From Spirosoma linguale DSM 74 (GTDB taxonomy: Bacteria; Bacteroidota; Bacteroidia; Cytophagales; Spirosomataceae), in assembly GCA_000024525.1 (NCBI GenBank), contig CP001769.1:1722001-1786000 (forward strand): 64,000 nucleotides of DNA, given 5' to 3'. A model generated the notes under the pieces. The model was not told where the DNA came from, did no database searches, and worked only from the letters and a program-made list of their open reading frames with translations. The stretch's first letter is position 1. Each line of letters starts with the position of its first letter. Below are positions 19,138-29,795 of the stretch, piece after piece. Both the position numbers and the translations under genes were made by a program.

Positions 19138-20424
19138 TTAACGGGTAGCTGGTTTTGGTTGAGAACTGGAGCCGAATTTATACTGACTATCATACGCCAG
19201 GCCCAGTCCCACGCTGGAAAGCTTGTTTTCATCAGCAATGGCTGCTTTGGGAAAGAGCCGCCTTAATTCGGTCTGGATCGACTTGACTTCGGTAGAACCA
19301 CCCGTCAGAATGACCAGGTTGATATCGTCGTTGCTGACACCCGCCAGTTGAACACACTCTCTGGCCGAGAGGGATATCTTCTCCACTTCCTCCGCAATGG
19401 CTTCTTCAAATACCGCGCGTTGAACCGGTATGAAAAAGCCGGTTTCAATGAAATCCATGGGGGCCTTGTGTTCGTTTTCAGCCGTTAGGGCAATCTTGGT
19501 TCCTTCGGCGGCCGACAGCAAGGTATGGCCGGTTTCGTCTTCAAGTACCTGTAAAAGCCGTCGGTAACGAGCTTTGTCGTGCGATTGGTGGAGTAACTGC
19601 CGAACCTGCTGGATAATCTTGGGGGTGTACAGAAAGTTAACTTTGCTCCATTCGGCCAGGTCATGAAAAGGTTTTAGCGGTACTTCCAGCCGCTTGTCGC
19701 CGTAGGTGCTCCGGTAGCCTATTTCGGGCATGATAGCCGCCAAACTCAACTCTTTGTCGAAGTCATTGCCCCCCACCCGAATCCCGGTATTGGCCAGGAT
19801 ATCCTCCGAGCGGTCGGCTTTGTGAATGTATTGGCTGGCGAGTTTAATCACCGTAAAATCCGACGTTCCACCCCCTAAATCGGCAACTATTGCCAGTTTT
19901 TCACTGCTTAGCCGGGCTTCGTGGGCGAAAGCGGCTGCAATTGGCTCAAACTGGAACTCAATGTTTTTGAAACCGATGCGCTGGGCAATGGCGTGTAATT
20001 CGGCCTGCGCCTGACTATCGGCTTGTGGGTTATTGTCGACAAAGTGAACCGGTCGTCCCATGACCACATTGTCAATTTCCTGACCAGCTACCGTATCGGC
20101 TTTGTCCCGAATGTGCTGCAGGAAAGACGTGACAATGGTGGAGAAGTTCATGGATGCCCCATTAACCAGTGTTCCCTGCTTCATGAGCGACGTTCCCAGA
20201 ACCCGCTTAAGGCTCCGCATGAATCGGCCGTCCTGCCGGTCGAGGAACATGCCGATGGCTAACCGGCCATAAAACGCTTTGTTGTCGGTGCGCCGAAAGA
20301 AAATTGCGCTGGGTATGGTCACCTGCGCCTGTTCAACCGGTACAAGGCTGATTTGGCCGTCGTTGGCAATGGCAATGCTTGAATTGGATGTGCCAAAATC
20401 GATTCCGCAAGAAATGTTTGTCAT
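19138..20424 (-). CDS. Hsp70-family ATPase lacking a substrate-binding domain (YegD-like)
   Basis: 428 residues of actin/Hsp70 fold only: phosphate-1 loop GIDFGTSNSS at about 7-16, phosphate-2 loop VADLGGGTSDF in the middle and adenosine motif VILTGGSTEVKS near 375. After the ATPase lobe the protein ends without the beta-sandwich and lid that bind clients in DnaK, as in E. coli YegD. The client and role are unknown. A -7 promoter box lies about 100 bases upstream. Confidence 0.88.
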   Translation of the reverse strand: MTNISCGIDFGTSNSSIAIANDGQISLVPVEQAQVTIPSAIFFRRTDNKAFYGRLAIGMFLDRQDGRFMRSLKRVLGTSLMKQGTLVNGASMNFSTIVTSFLQHIRDKADTVAGQEIDNVVMGRPVHFVDNNPQADSQAQAELHAIAQRIGFKNIEFQFEPIAAAFAHEARLSSEKLAIVADLGGGTSDFTVIKLASQYIHKADRSEDILANTGIRVGGNDFDKELSLAAIMPEIGYRSTYGDKRLEVPLKPFHDLAEWSKVNFLYTPKIIQQVRQLLHQSHDKARYRRLLQVLEDETGHTLLSAAEGTKIALTAENEHKAPMDFIETGFFIPVQRAVFEEAIAEEVEKISLSARECVQLAGVSNDDINLVILTGGSTEVKSIQTELRRLFPKAAIADENKLSSVGLGLAYDSQYKFGSSSQPKPATR

Positions 20425-20521
20425 TCGTAGCTGTCTCCACCAGCGCCGTTTTTAGACTTTTCCTGTCTGTATACTGACAAAAAGTGACCGAAAGACGGAC
20501 TGTTTATTGAATAAAAGGGCG

Positions 20522-20529
20522 CAAATGTA
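20522..20529 (-). promoter_or_regulatory. Bacteroidota -7 box for the Hsp70-like gene
   Basis: TACATTTG on the minus strand matches TAnnTTTG. It would start a transcript with a leader of about 90 bases. No clear TTG at -33. Confidence 0.5.
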
Positions 20530-20575
20530 CGCTTAAAAGTGGTTGCTTGTTGCCGAAAACGTGGACTGTCACACA

Positions 20576-21247
20576 TTAAAACGTATAAGCGATCTGTGTA
20601 AGCAGACTAACTTCAAAGGAGGAGTCGTAGGCACTGGCTCCCCCGATTTGTCCGAACTTGTAGGTCCATACAGGTTGCGCCATGAGTGTACAGCGCTTGT
20701 TGATCTGGTACTGCCCGCCAACGCCAGCCAGGAGGTGGAGAATGGGACGGGCGCTGGTTTCCAGTTTCAGATACTGCGTGGACTGTCCGGTTCGGTGAAC
20801 CACAACGCGCGAGGGGAGGGGTATGTCTGTGAGCAATCCGAATGAGAAATAGGGCGACAGTCGGTTCGTTGACGAGGCATAGTTCAAGAGTAGGGGAATA
20901 CGGACGGCCCGGTTGTGAAGGGTCGTTGTACGGCTCCCGGCGGCTGTTTGCCGGGCCTGTCGGGTGGTCAGCTGCTGAAACCAGATGCCTGAGGAAACCG
21001 ACCAGCCAGGTACATAATTGTACAGGACCGAAACGCCAGCCGAATAGCCCGTTGCCCAGCGGATGCCGTTTATATAGACAGGCTCTACAATCTGGCCGTC
21101 GCTATTCGGGTAATAGTATCGATGTATGTAATTCGTACGGGATACACTCGGCGCAACGGTTGCCGAGATCAGTAACTTCTGCTGGCCCAGACACAGGGCA
21201 GCCGACAACCAGAGTAGGGGCAGAAGAAAGCGAATTTTTCTGTTCAT
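20576..21247 (-). CDS. Outer-membrane beta-barrel protein (PorT/OmpA-barrel-like)
   Basis: I start at the ATG at 21247, where a signal peptide begins (MNRKIRFLLPLLWLSAALCL, then GQQ); the frame is open 17 residues further upstream. The 223 residues show alternating amphipathic strands, many Tyr/aromatic residues, and a final strand ending in Phe (SLLTQIAYTF), as expected for a small outer-membrane barrel of eight or so strands. No enzymatic motif. It is divergent from the EamA permease. Confidence 0.75.
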   Translation of the reverse strand: MNRKIRFLLPLLWLSAALCLGQQKLLISATVAPSVSRTNYIHRYYYPNSDGQIVEPVYINGIRWATGYSAGVSVLYNYVPGWSVSSGIWFQQLTTRQARQTAAGSRTTTLHNRAVRIPLLLNYASSTNRLSPYFSFGLLTDIPLPSRVVVHRTGQSTQYLKLETSARPILHLLAGVGGQYQINKRCTLMAQPVWTYKFGQIGGASAYDSSFEVSLLTQIAYTF

Positions 21248-21347
21248 AACGAAGAACGCATTTTCCAGAACGGTCGATAAAGATAAGCGCGCAACCAAAC
21301 CGTGAAGTAACTTAGCCTGAAATTTACGAACCCACCACCCTCCGCTT

Positions 21348-22280
21348 ATGCTCTTCTTAAGCCTTAGTATTCTGCTTTCGGTACTTCTGTTGTTGAATTT
21401 TCGGTTGTTCCCGCGCTACGATATCAACACCTTTCAAGCCATTGTTTTCAACTACCCTGTTTGCTTCATTACGGGGTTTCTGCTGCTACCGGCCGGACAA
21501 TCCTTTTCCATCGACTTTTCGCAAACCTGGACCTGGCTGGCTTTAGGGCTTGGGGTAGGGTTTATTCTGACATTTTTGCTGTCGGGTGCATCAACACAGC
21601 GCATGGGCATTACGGCAACTTCCCTGGCCAATAATCTGTCGCTGGTGATACCGGTCTGTTTCAGTCTGTTCGTTTTCCAGGCCGGGGGCGGGGCGGCTGG
21701 GTTCGATTTGCTGAACTACCTCGGTCTGGTACTGGCTTTGGTGGCGGTTGGCCTGAGTACGTACAAAAAAGAAACAACCGTTGAGCAGACGGCAGGGGAG
21801 GCATCGTCAACACCTAAACGGCAGGGGCTGAGTACGCTGTTGCCGGTGGCGGTTTTTCTGTTCTACGGCGCAACGAATACCATGATAAACTACATGAATC
21901 TGCGCTACATCCCATCGGCCGACAAAACCGTTCAGGTAACGCTCACGATGGTTGTTGGGGCCGTTGCCGCCGGACTGCTCATGCTGCTGTTGCGAATCAT
22001 TCAGGGAAAAGAACAAATTCAGCTTCGGAGTCTGGTGGGGGCTGTAACATTGGGCGTTCCCAATTTTCTAAGTTTTTATACCCTGCTGCTGGCGCTATCG
22101 GCGTTTGGGAGCAACGGGGCATTTGTTTATCCGTTGTACAATATTGGCGTCATATTGCTGGCTGCGCTCGTTGCCGCGCTGTTTTTTCGGGAACATTTAT
22201 CGACGGCCAACAAGATTGGTCTTGCCCTGGCTGTAGTGTCTATTGGCTTGATCTCGTGGCAGGAATTGGCGAAAATATGA
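21348..22280 (+). CDS. EamA/DMT-superfamily permease
   Basis: 310 residues with about ten predicted membrane helices arranged as two EamA repeats, joined by a polar linker (about 145-165, rich in Thr/Glu/Lys). The drug/metabolite transporter superfamily exports small metabolites; substrate unknown. No neighbour suggests one. Confidence 0.85.
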   Translation: MLFLSLSILLSVLLLLNFRLFPRYDINTFQAIVFNYPVCFITGFLLLPAGQSFSIDFSQTWTWLALGLGVGFILTFLLSGASTQRMGITATSLANNLSLVIPVCFSLFVFQAGGGAAGFDLLNYLGLVLALVAVGLSTYKKETTVEQTAGEASSTPKRQGLSTLLPVAVFLFYGATNTMINYMNLRYIPSADKTVQVTLTMVVGAVAAGLLMLLLRIIQGKEQIQLRSLVGAVTLGVPNFLSFYTLLLALSAFGSNGAFVYPLYNIGVILLAALVAALFFREHLSTANKIGLALAVVSIGLISWQELAKI

Positions 22281-22380
22281 TGTTTAATAGAAAAATGTCG
22301 TTGCCAGGGTTTCTGTGTGTGGTACTGGGGCCGAGTGAATGCCCTAAGTAAAAAAGGCTTAACGTTATCCTTTGACTGAA

Positions 22381-22468
22381 GATCCAGGACTTTGGCATAG
22401 AGCCGTGCCACGGTTCCCTATAACTCGCGAGGGAACCGTGGCACGGGTCTATACCAAAGTCCTGGATC
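22381..22468. repeat. Long intergenic inverted repeat
   Basis: Arms of 39 bases at 22381-22419 and 22430-22468 match with two mismatches around a 10-base loop. It lies between two plus-strand genes and ends 34 bases before the sulfatase start. The arm sequence is unrelated to the TCATCCCGACG elements. Confidence 0.95.
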
Positions 22469-22501
22469 GGTCGCCTGAATTGTCTTTCGTTCAAAACGGT
22501 T

Positions 22502-24070
22502 ATGCTTACAAAAAAGAACAGTTTCTCTATCCTTGCAATTGGCGCCGTAGTTGCCAGTTCGCTGGTCTTGTTCATCAACAGCACGAAGAAGCAGGAGTCA
22601 GCTTTACCACCAGCCCGCCCCAATATTATCTTTATTTTTTCGGATGATCATACCGCTCAGGCCATCAGCGCTTATGGTAGTAAACTGACGAAAACACCTA
22701 ATATTGACCGAATAGCAAAGGAAGGGGCCATTTTGCATACCAACGTGGTCACCAATTCTATTTGCGGACCAAGTCGGGCTACCTTACTCACGGGTAAATA
22801 CAGCCACCTGAATGGCTACAAGCTGAACGAAAAGGTATTTGATGTGAACCAGCCGGTCTTTCCGGAAGAATTACAGAAAAACGGTTATCAAACGGCCTGG
22901 GTGGGCAAAATGCACCTCGGCAGCTTACCAAACGGCTTCGATTACCTGAACGTGCTGCCCGGTCAGGGGCATTATTACAACCCGGATTTCATCAATTCGA
23001 AGAATGAAACGGTTCGTTACCCCGGCTACGTAACCAACGTTGTCACGAAGTTGTCGATCGACTGGCTCAATCAGCGCGACACATCGAAACCATTTTTTCT
23101 GGTAGTGGGACATAAAGCCACCCACCGCGAGTGGTTGCCTGATGCACCTGACCTGGGGGCGTACGACAACGTTAATTTTCCATTGCCTCCTACGTTTTAC
23201 GACGACTACACCGGTCGGGAAGCTGCTAAAGACCAGGACATGACCATCGACAAAACGATGCGGCTAAAAGAAGATTTGAAGGTTCACGCCGACTATGAAA
23301 AGAGCGGTATTTTCAACCGGTTTACGCCCGAGCAGAAAAAGCCGTTTTATGACTACTACGAAAATAAAATCAGCAAAGAGTTCGATGCGAAGAAGCTCAC
23401 CGGCAAAGCCCTTGTGGAGTGGAAGTACCAGCGGTATATAAAAGATTACCTGTCCACCGCCCGTTCTCTCGACCGCAACATCGGGGAGCTTCTGGACCAT
23501 TTGGACAAAAGCGGACTGGCTAAAAATACGGTAGTCATTTACGCATCAGATCAGGGCTTTTACATGGGCGAGCACGGCTGGTTCGACAAACGGTTTATCT
23601 ACGAAGAATCTCTGAAAACACCTTTTGTCATCCGCTATCCGGGCGTTATCAAGCCGGGAACCCAAATCAATGAGTTGATTTCCAATATAGATTGGGCACC
23701 AACGTTGCTGAACCTGACGGGCACGACCATTCCCAGGGGCGTGCAGGGCGAGTCGTTTCTGCCGTTGCTGACCGGTAAGAAAGTAGCCTGGCGCAAGGAA
23801 GCGTATTATCACTATTACGAGTACCCGCAGCCGCACCATGTGTATCCGCATTTCGGTATCCGGACAGACCGCTACACACTGGCCCGGTTTTATGAGGTCA
23901 AAGACTTCTGGGAATTATACGATTTGAAAAACGACCCCCAGGAAATGCATAATTTATATGGTTCCAAAGGCTACGAAGCCATTACCGCTGACCTCAAGGC
24001 GAAACTGAAAAAAGAGATAATTCATTATAAAGACGATGAAGCTCTCAAAATAATGGAGAGTAAACTGTAG
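22502..24070 (+). CDS. Exported type I (formylglycine) sulfatase
   Basis: 522 residues. The N-terminus is a signal or anchor helix (about 8-26). Metal site FSDDHT has Asp48/Asp49. The sulfatase signature ICGPSRATLLTG carries Cys88 (CxPSR), which must be oxidised to formylglycine. The C-terminal region (GEHGWFDKRF, ELYDLKNDPQEMHNLY) is typical. It probably desulfates a polysaccharide in the periplasm or at the surface. Four bases later begins a formylglycine-generating enzyme, so the maturation enzyme is encoded with its client. Confidence 0.93.
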   Translation: MLTKKNSFSILAIGAVVASSLVLFINSTKKQESALPPARPNIIFIFSDDHTAQAISAYGSKLTKTPNIDRIAKEGAILHTNVVTNSICGPSRATLLTGKYSHLNGYKLNEKVFDVNQPVFPEELQKNGYQTAWVGKMHLGSLPNGFDYLNVLPGQGHYYNPDFINSKNETVRYPGYVTNVVTKLSIDWLNQRDTSKPFFLVVGHKATHREWLPDAPDLGAYDNVNFPLPPTFYDDYTGREAAKDQDMTIDKTMRLKEDLKVHADYEKSGIFNRFTPEQKKPFYDYYENKISKEFDAKKLTGKALVEWKYQRYIKDYLSTARSLDRNIGELLDHLDKSGLAKNTVVIYASDQGFYMGEHGWFDKRFIYEESLKTPFVIRYPGVIKPGTQINELISNIDWAPTLLNLTGTTIPRGVQGESFLPLLTGKKVAWRKEAYYHYYEYPQPHHVYPHFGIRTDRYTLARFYEVKDFWELYDLKNDPQEMHNLYGSKGYEAITADLKAKLKKEIIHYKDDEALKIMESKL

Positions 24071-24074
24071 TTCT

Positions 24075-25151
24075 ATGCTGAAGGTCTGTTTAGGAGTTAC
24101 GCTGTTTGCTGGATTAATAGCCTGTACGACAACGGACAAATCGACGAGTGAACAGGGGCAAGCGTCGGACTCGGCGGCTGCCTGTGTGGCTAAGGGAATG
24201 CCCTCCCGGTCGGCCGCTATCCGGCAGGCATCGTCGGGTACCGCCACAAGTACAGCCAGCACGGCCGATATGGTTCTGATACCGGGCGGTACTTTCCTGA
24301 TGGGGGCCGACGAATTCCCCGATGCCCGTCCGGTGCATTCGGTTACCGTGAAACCGTTCTGGATGGATGAACACGAGGTGACCAATGCTGAGTTTGCCCG
24401 GTTCGTGGCCGCCACCGGCTACAAGACCGTGGCTGAACGCCCGCTGAATCCGGCCGATTACCCGGGTGTTCCTGCCGGAGACTTGGTGCCGGGGTCAGCC
24501 GTATTTACGCCACCCGCCCAAAAGGTATCGCTGGCCAATCCGTTACAATGGTGGGAATACGTGAAAGGTGCAAGCTGGAATCATCCCAACGGCCCGAAAA
24601 GCAGCCTAAAGGGGCATGAGAATGAGCCGGTCATTCATGTCAGTTATGAGGATGCCATGGCGTATGCGAAATGGGCTGGGAAACGCCTGCCTACCGAAGC
24701 CGAATGGGAATTTGCGGCACAGGGCGGAAAAGGAAATCGGACCTATTACTGGGGTGATGAACTGAAGCCCTCCGGCAAATGGATTGCCAATATCTACCAG
24801 GGTGATTTTCCATCGAAGAATACTCGCGAAGATGGTTTCGCGGGCGTGGCCCCGGTTAAGTCATTCCCTGCTAATCCTTACGGGTTGTATGACATGGATG
24901 GTAATGTGTGGGAGTGGTGTCAGGACTTGTATCGGCCGGACTACTACATGAAATCACCAAAAATGGACCCGCAGGGACCGCCAGACAGCTACGATCCTGA
25001 GGAACCCGGTGCTGTGAAACACGTACAGCGGGGTGGCTCATTCCTTTGTAGCGATCAGTATTGTGTGCGTTATAAAGCAGGCAGTCGGGGCAAAGGCGAA
25101 GTGAGCAGCGGTAGCAATAACCTGGGTTTTCGGTGTGTGCGGAATAAATGA
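24075..25151 (+). CDS. Lipoprotein formylglycine-generating enzyme-like protein (SUMF1/FGE)
   Basis: 358 residues. A lipobox LIAC ends at Cys17, predicting a lipoprotein. The FGE-sulfatase domain starts at about 65 (MVLIPGGTFLMGAD) and includes WMDEHEVTNAEFARFVAATGY, RLPTEAEWEFAAQGG and GNVWEWCQD. Near the end Cys325 (SFLC) and Cys330 (YCVRY), five apart, match the two copper-binding active cysteines of true FGE, followed by NLGFRCVR. It should convert Cys88 of the sulfatase to formylglycine, here outside the cytoplasm. Confidence 0.92.
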   Translation: MLKVCLGVTLFAGLIACTTTDKSTSEQGQASDSAAACVAKGMPSRSAAIRQASSGTATSTASTADMVLIPGGTFLMGADEFPDARPVHSVTVKPFWMDEHEVTNAEFARFVAATGYKTVAERPLNPADYPGVPAGDLVPGSAVFTPPAQKVSLANPLQWWEYVKGASWNHPNGPKSSLKGHENEPVIHVSYEDAMAYAKWAGKRLPTEAEWEFAAQGGKGNRTYYWGDELKPSGKWIANIYQGDFPSKNTREDGFAGVAPVKSFPANPYGLYDMDGNVWEWCQDLYRPDYYMKSPKMDPQGPPDSYDPEEPGAVKHVQRGGSFLCSDQYCVRYKAGSRGKGEVSSGSNNLGFRCVRNK

Positions 25152-25153
25152 TT

Positions 25154-25237
25154 TTCCTTTCGACAGGATTTACAGGAAAAAGAGGTTTCTCTTCCATTTT
25201 TCAATCTTATTTTCTCCTGTAAACCCTGTCGAAAAGA
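25154..25237. repeat. Intergenic inverted repeat
   Basis: Arms of about 26 bases (25154-25180 with 25211-25237) share the core TTTCGACAGG and TTTACAGG with two or three mismatches. It begins 3 bases after the FGE stop codon, so it would form a hairpin at the end of the sulfatase-FGE message. Confidence 0.85.
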
Positions 25238-25293
25238 AACGTTCTCGTCTATACTGCCTTATTCAGAACACCTGATTTACCGCCAAAAAATCG

Positions 25294-25301
25294 TATCTTT
25301 G
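25294..25301 (+). promoter_or_regulatory. Bacteroidota -7 box for the ABC-F gene
   Basis: TATCTTTG followed by C matches the consensus exactly and lies 28 bases before the ATG. Confidence 0.7.
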
Positions 25302-25314
25302 CGGCTTAATCTGA

Positions 25315-26961
<1,647 letters not shown>

Positions 26962-26989
26962 GTAATTAACGCATATTTTTAGTCTAGTG

Positions 26990-27024
26990 AAGTGGCTGAT
27001 TCGAACGAATCAGCCACTTTTTTT
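26990..27024 (+). terminator. Intrinsic terminator of the ABC-F gene
   Basis: Perfect 14-base stem (26990-27003 with 27006-27019), 2-base loop, then seven T residues to 27024. Confidence 0.95.
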
Positions 27025-27074
27025 AGCCAGTGAGGGTAGTTTTCGAGTTATACGCATGACCATTCACCGTCTTC

Positions 27075-28433
27075 ATGGGTATGCTTACTTTTGACCTGAT
27101 TGTTATCGGCACCGGCTCGGCGGGTGCTACGGTTGCTCAAACTGCCCGTAAGGCCGGTAAATCGGTGGCTATAATTGACAAACTACCCTTTGGCGGAACC
27201 TGCTCGCAACGGGGCTGCGATCCTAAAAAAATACTGGTAGGGGCAGCCGAAATTGTGGCCCGCTCGGAACAACTGACCGGTAAAGGCATTACCTCCCCCG
27301 CCACAATCGACTGGGACGCCTTGATGCAGTTCAAAAAGACGTTTACCAGCCCGATTCCGGAGCGAACACAATCGAAATTTACTGACCAGGGTATTCAGAT
27401 CTTTCAAGGAATTGCTTCGTTTTCGTCAGCCAACACCATTCGGATTGGCGAAGTAGAGCTTACGGCTAATCATATTGTTGTCGCAACGGGGCAGCGGCCC
27501 CAACCGCTTAATATTCCCGGAGAGAAGTTATTGATCGACAGTACTGGGTTTCTGGAGCTTCCCCGGCTTCCGGCCAAAATTGTTATGGTAGGCGGTGGCT
27601 ACATCGCTTTTGAATTTGCTCATATTGCTGCCCGCGCGGGAGCAAAGGTCAGCATTATTCATCAGGGCCAACGCCCGCTGGAGGGCTTTGATGCCGATCT
27701 GGTAGCCTTGCTTGTGAAAGCGATGAATGCCATTGGTATTCACATAATACTGGACGCCAGGGTAACAGCACTGGAGGGCGATCGGGATGAGCTGATCGTT
27801 CGGTATTCACAGCATGACAAAGAGCATACAGTTTCCACGAACCTGGTCGTCCATGCTGCCGGACGTGTAGCCGATGTGGCTGAGCTTGATCTGGGAAATG
27901 CCGGTGTTACGGTTGGGAAAAAAGGGATAGTCGTCAACGAATACCTGCAAAGCGTGTCAAACCCGGGTATCTATGCCTGTGGGGATGTCGCTGAGAAAGG
28001 TCTACCCTTAACGCCCCTGGCTTCGTATGAAGGAAGCATTGTTGCCGAGAACATTCTGAACGGTAATAACCGGATGTATGAAGATAACCCTGTGCCAACG
28101 GCTGTTTTTACGATCCCGACGTTAGCTTCCGTTGGCCTGACAGAAGAACAGGCGAAAGACAAAGGACTTAGGGTACAAGTAAGATGTCAGGAAACGAATG
28201 ATTGGTACAGCAGCCGACGTATCAATGAGTCGTTCACTGCGTTTAAAACGCTGGTGGAGGCAGAAACGGGTACGATTGTAGGAGCACACGTACTGGGATC
28301 AGGTTCTGAAGAATTGATCAACCTATTTACACTTGCCATCCGGCATCGAATTAACGCCAAGGATTTAGGGGCCATGCTTTTTGCTTATCCTACACACGGC
28401 TCTGACCTGAGTTCGATGTTGCCTGACCATTGA
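27075..28433 (+). CDS. FAD/NAD(P) disulfide oxidoreductase (glutathione-reductase-like)
   Basis: 452 residues: FAD Rossmann motif GTGSAG (about 12-17), redox-active pair Cys43/Cys48 in GTCSQRGCDPKK, NAD(P) motif VGGGYIAFE (about 172-180), second FAD motif YACGDV, and the C-terminal dimerisation domain. The region that in glutathione reductase reads HPT and supplies the catalytic His is AYPTHGSD here, with Tyr in place of His. The substrate is therefore uncertain: a mercuric-reductase or dihydrolipoamide-like role cannot be excluded. Confidence 0.88.
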   Translation: MGMLTFDLIVIGTGSAGATVAQTARKAGKSVAIIDKLPFGGTCSQRGCDPKKILVGAAEIVARSEQLTGKGITSPATIDWDALMQFKKTFTSPIPERTQSKFTDQGIQIFQGIASFSSANTIRIGEVELTANHIVVATGQRPQPLNIPGEKLLIDSTGFLELPRLPAKIVMVGGGYIAFEFAHIAARAGAKVSIIHQGQRPLEGFDADLVALLVKAMNAIGIHIILDARVTALEGDRDELIVRYSQHDKEHTVSTNLVVHAAGRVADVAELDLGNAGVTVGKKGIVVNEYLQSVSNPGIYACGDVAEKGLPLTPLASYEGSIVAENILNGNNRMYEDNPVPTAVFTIPTLASVGLTEEQAKDKGLRVQVRCQETNDWYSSRRINESFTAFKTLVEAETGTIVGAHVLGSGSEELINLFTLAIRHRINAKDLGAMLFAYPTHGSDLSSMLPDH

Positions 28434-28603
28434 GCGCTTACTGTTTGATTATAAGTTTATGATAATTAATGATTATGTATACTTTGTTGATACTTATTTT
28501 GTTTATTTGTAACTGTGTTTAGGAATTATGATTTAAGTTTATTTGTCTTCAGCGCTTTTACTTACTTGAGTAAAATTGATCTGTATCTTTTTTTTCTTGA
28601 GTA

Positions 28604-29224
28604 ATGAAGGAAAAAATAATAAGTAGTGCACTTGAGCAATTTTTGCGCTTTGGGATTCGGAAAGTAACGGTACAGCAAATTATCTACCCGTTAGGTTTGT
28701 CGACGAAGGCAGTGTACAAGTATTTTGGCAGTAAAGAGGAGCTGCTGGAAAATTGTCTAGATGTACAGTACGGTAACCTACTTCGGCAATTTAAGGCTAT
28801 CGAAGCGAGAGAAAATAATCCGATCTGGATACTATTTAAGGTCTATGGTAAGTTAATGGCGTTGGATTTTGAAACTAGCCCACTGTTTTACAATGATTTG
28901 AATAGGTATTACCCGGACTTGCAGGACAAGGTCATTCAAATTCATTTTAACAAGTTTATTCTTTTCTTCACAAATATTGTTGAGGCCGGAAAGCAGCAGG
29001 GTTTCATTCAGCCTACATTACATACTCCCGTATTTCTGGTTACGCAGAATGCCTTGTACCGAATGCTAACCCGCTCAGATACATACCATCCATTTAAACA
29101 GTCTCCTTTTTATACCGCTAACTACACGATTGGTGTATACCTGCGTGGTATTTGCACGATCAAAGGGATTCAGGAAATAGATGAAAACGAAGCGGCTCTT
29201 TCATTTACCAACTCGAAGCCATAA
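28604..29224 (+). CDS. TetR/AcrR-family transcriptional regulator
   Basis: 206 residues. The N-terminal 50 residues form a TetR helix-turn-helix (IISSALEQFLRFGIRKVTVQQI ... STKAVYKYFGSKEELLENCL, read as two parts). The ligand domain has no recognised family. The gene and its upstream region are richer in A/T than the neighbours. A TATCTTTT sequence at 28584-28591 is a weak -7 box. The adjacent oxidoreductase on the same strand is a possible target. Confidence 0.88.
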   Translation: MKEKIISSALEQFLRFGIRKVTVQQIIYPLGLSTKAVYKYFGSKEELLENCLDVQYGNLLRQFKAIEARENNPIWILFKVYGKLMALDFETSPLFYNDLNRYYPDLQDKVIQIHFNKFILFFTNIVEAGKQQGFIQPTLHTPVFLVTQNALYRMLTRSDTYHPFKQSPFYTANYTIGVYLRGICTIKGIQEIDENEAALSFTNSKP

Positions 29225-29283
29225 GCTGGCTTAACATCCAGGGTGTGGTTAGGTACCGGGTTTGCCTAAATACATCCAGTTGG

Positions 29284-29727
29284 TCAACCCACAAAATTTA
29301 CTTTTACGTGCGATCCATCGCAGTAAGGTTTGTTGTTGCTTGCACCACAGCGGCAAAACGCAGTAACCTTATTTTTCTTAGTTACCTGTCCGTCGGTACT
29401 TTTCACCGTCAGGTTGCCATATACCAGTAGAGGGCCATTGGGCAGTGGTTCTACAATACTTTCGGCTTGTATATTTCCAGGTTGCAGGTTGTCTTCGTTT
29501 CGGTAGTAGCTCAACGCTCGGGACGGGCAACGGTCAACCTGTTCAATAATACGTTCGGTACCAGCACCTTCCATCCTGACCCACGGACGCTCTCTTGGGT
29601 TAAACACCTCGCTTAACTGTGTCCAGCAAAGTTTGGAGTGAATACACACGGCAGGTTTCCAGACAACCGTAATTTCGCCGTTCGTATAAGTTTTTGTGAT
29701 ATCAGGGGAAGGGGTCGAGTCTGCCAT
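29284..29727 (-). CDS. 4Fe-4S mono-cluster (YjdI-type) plus CDGSH iron-sulfur protein
   Basis: 147 residues with two iron-sulfur modules. The first (about 10-75) has Cys28 and Cys34 in CIHSKLC and a later CPSRAL, as in the divergent 4Fe-4S domain of YjdI. The second, at the C-terminus, has CRCGASNNKPYCDGSH, the three-Cys one-His ligand set of CDGSH 2Fe-2S proteins. This fusion probably transfers electrons or clusters; its partner is unknown. OsmC follows upstream on the same strand, suggesting an oxidative-stress link. Confidence 0.88.
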   Translation of the reverse strand: MADSTPSPDITKTYTNGEITVVWKPAVCIHSKLCWTQLSEVFNPRERPWVRMEGAGTERIIEQVDRCPSRALSYYRNEDNLQPGNIQAESIVEPLPNGPLLVYGNLTVKSTDGQVTKKNKVTAFCRCGASNNKPYCDGSHVKVNFVG

Positions 29728-29795
29728 GTATACTGGGTGTTATGAGCGTGGTGAACAGTTTCGAACGGGTCTGGGCCTACGATTACCAGGAGTTC

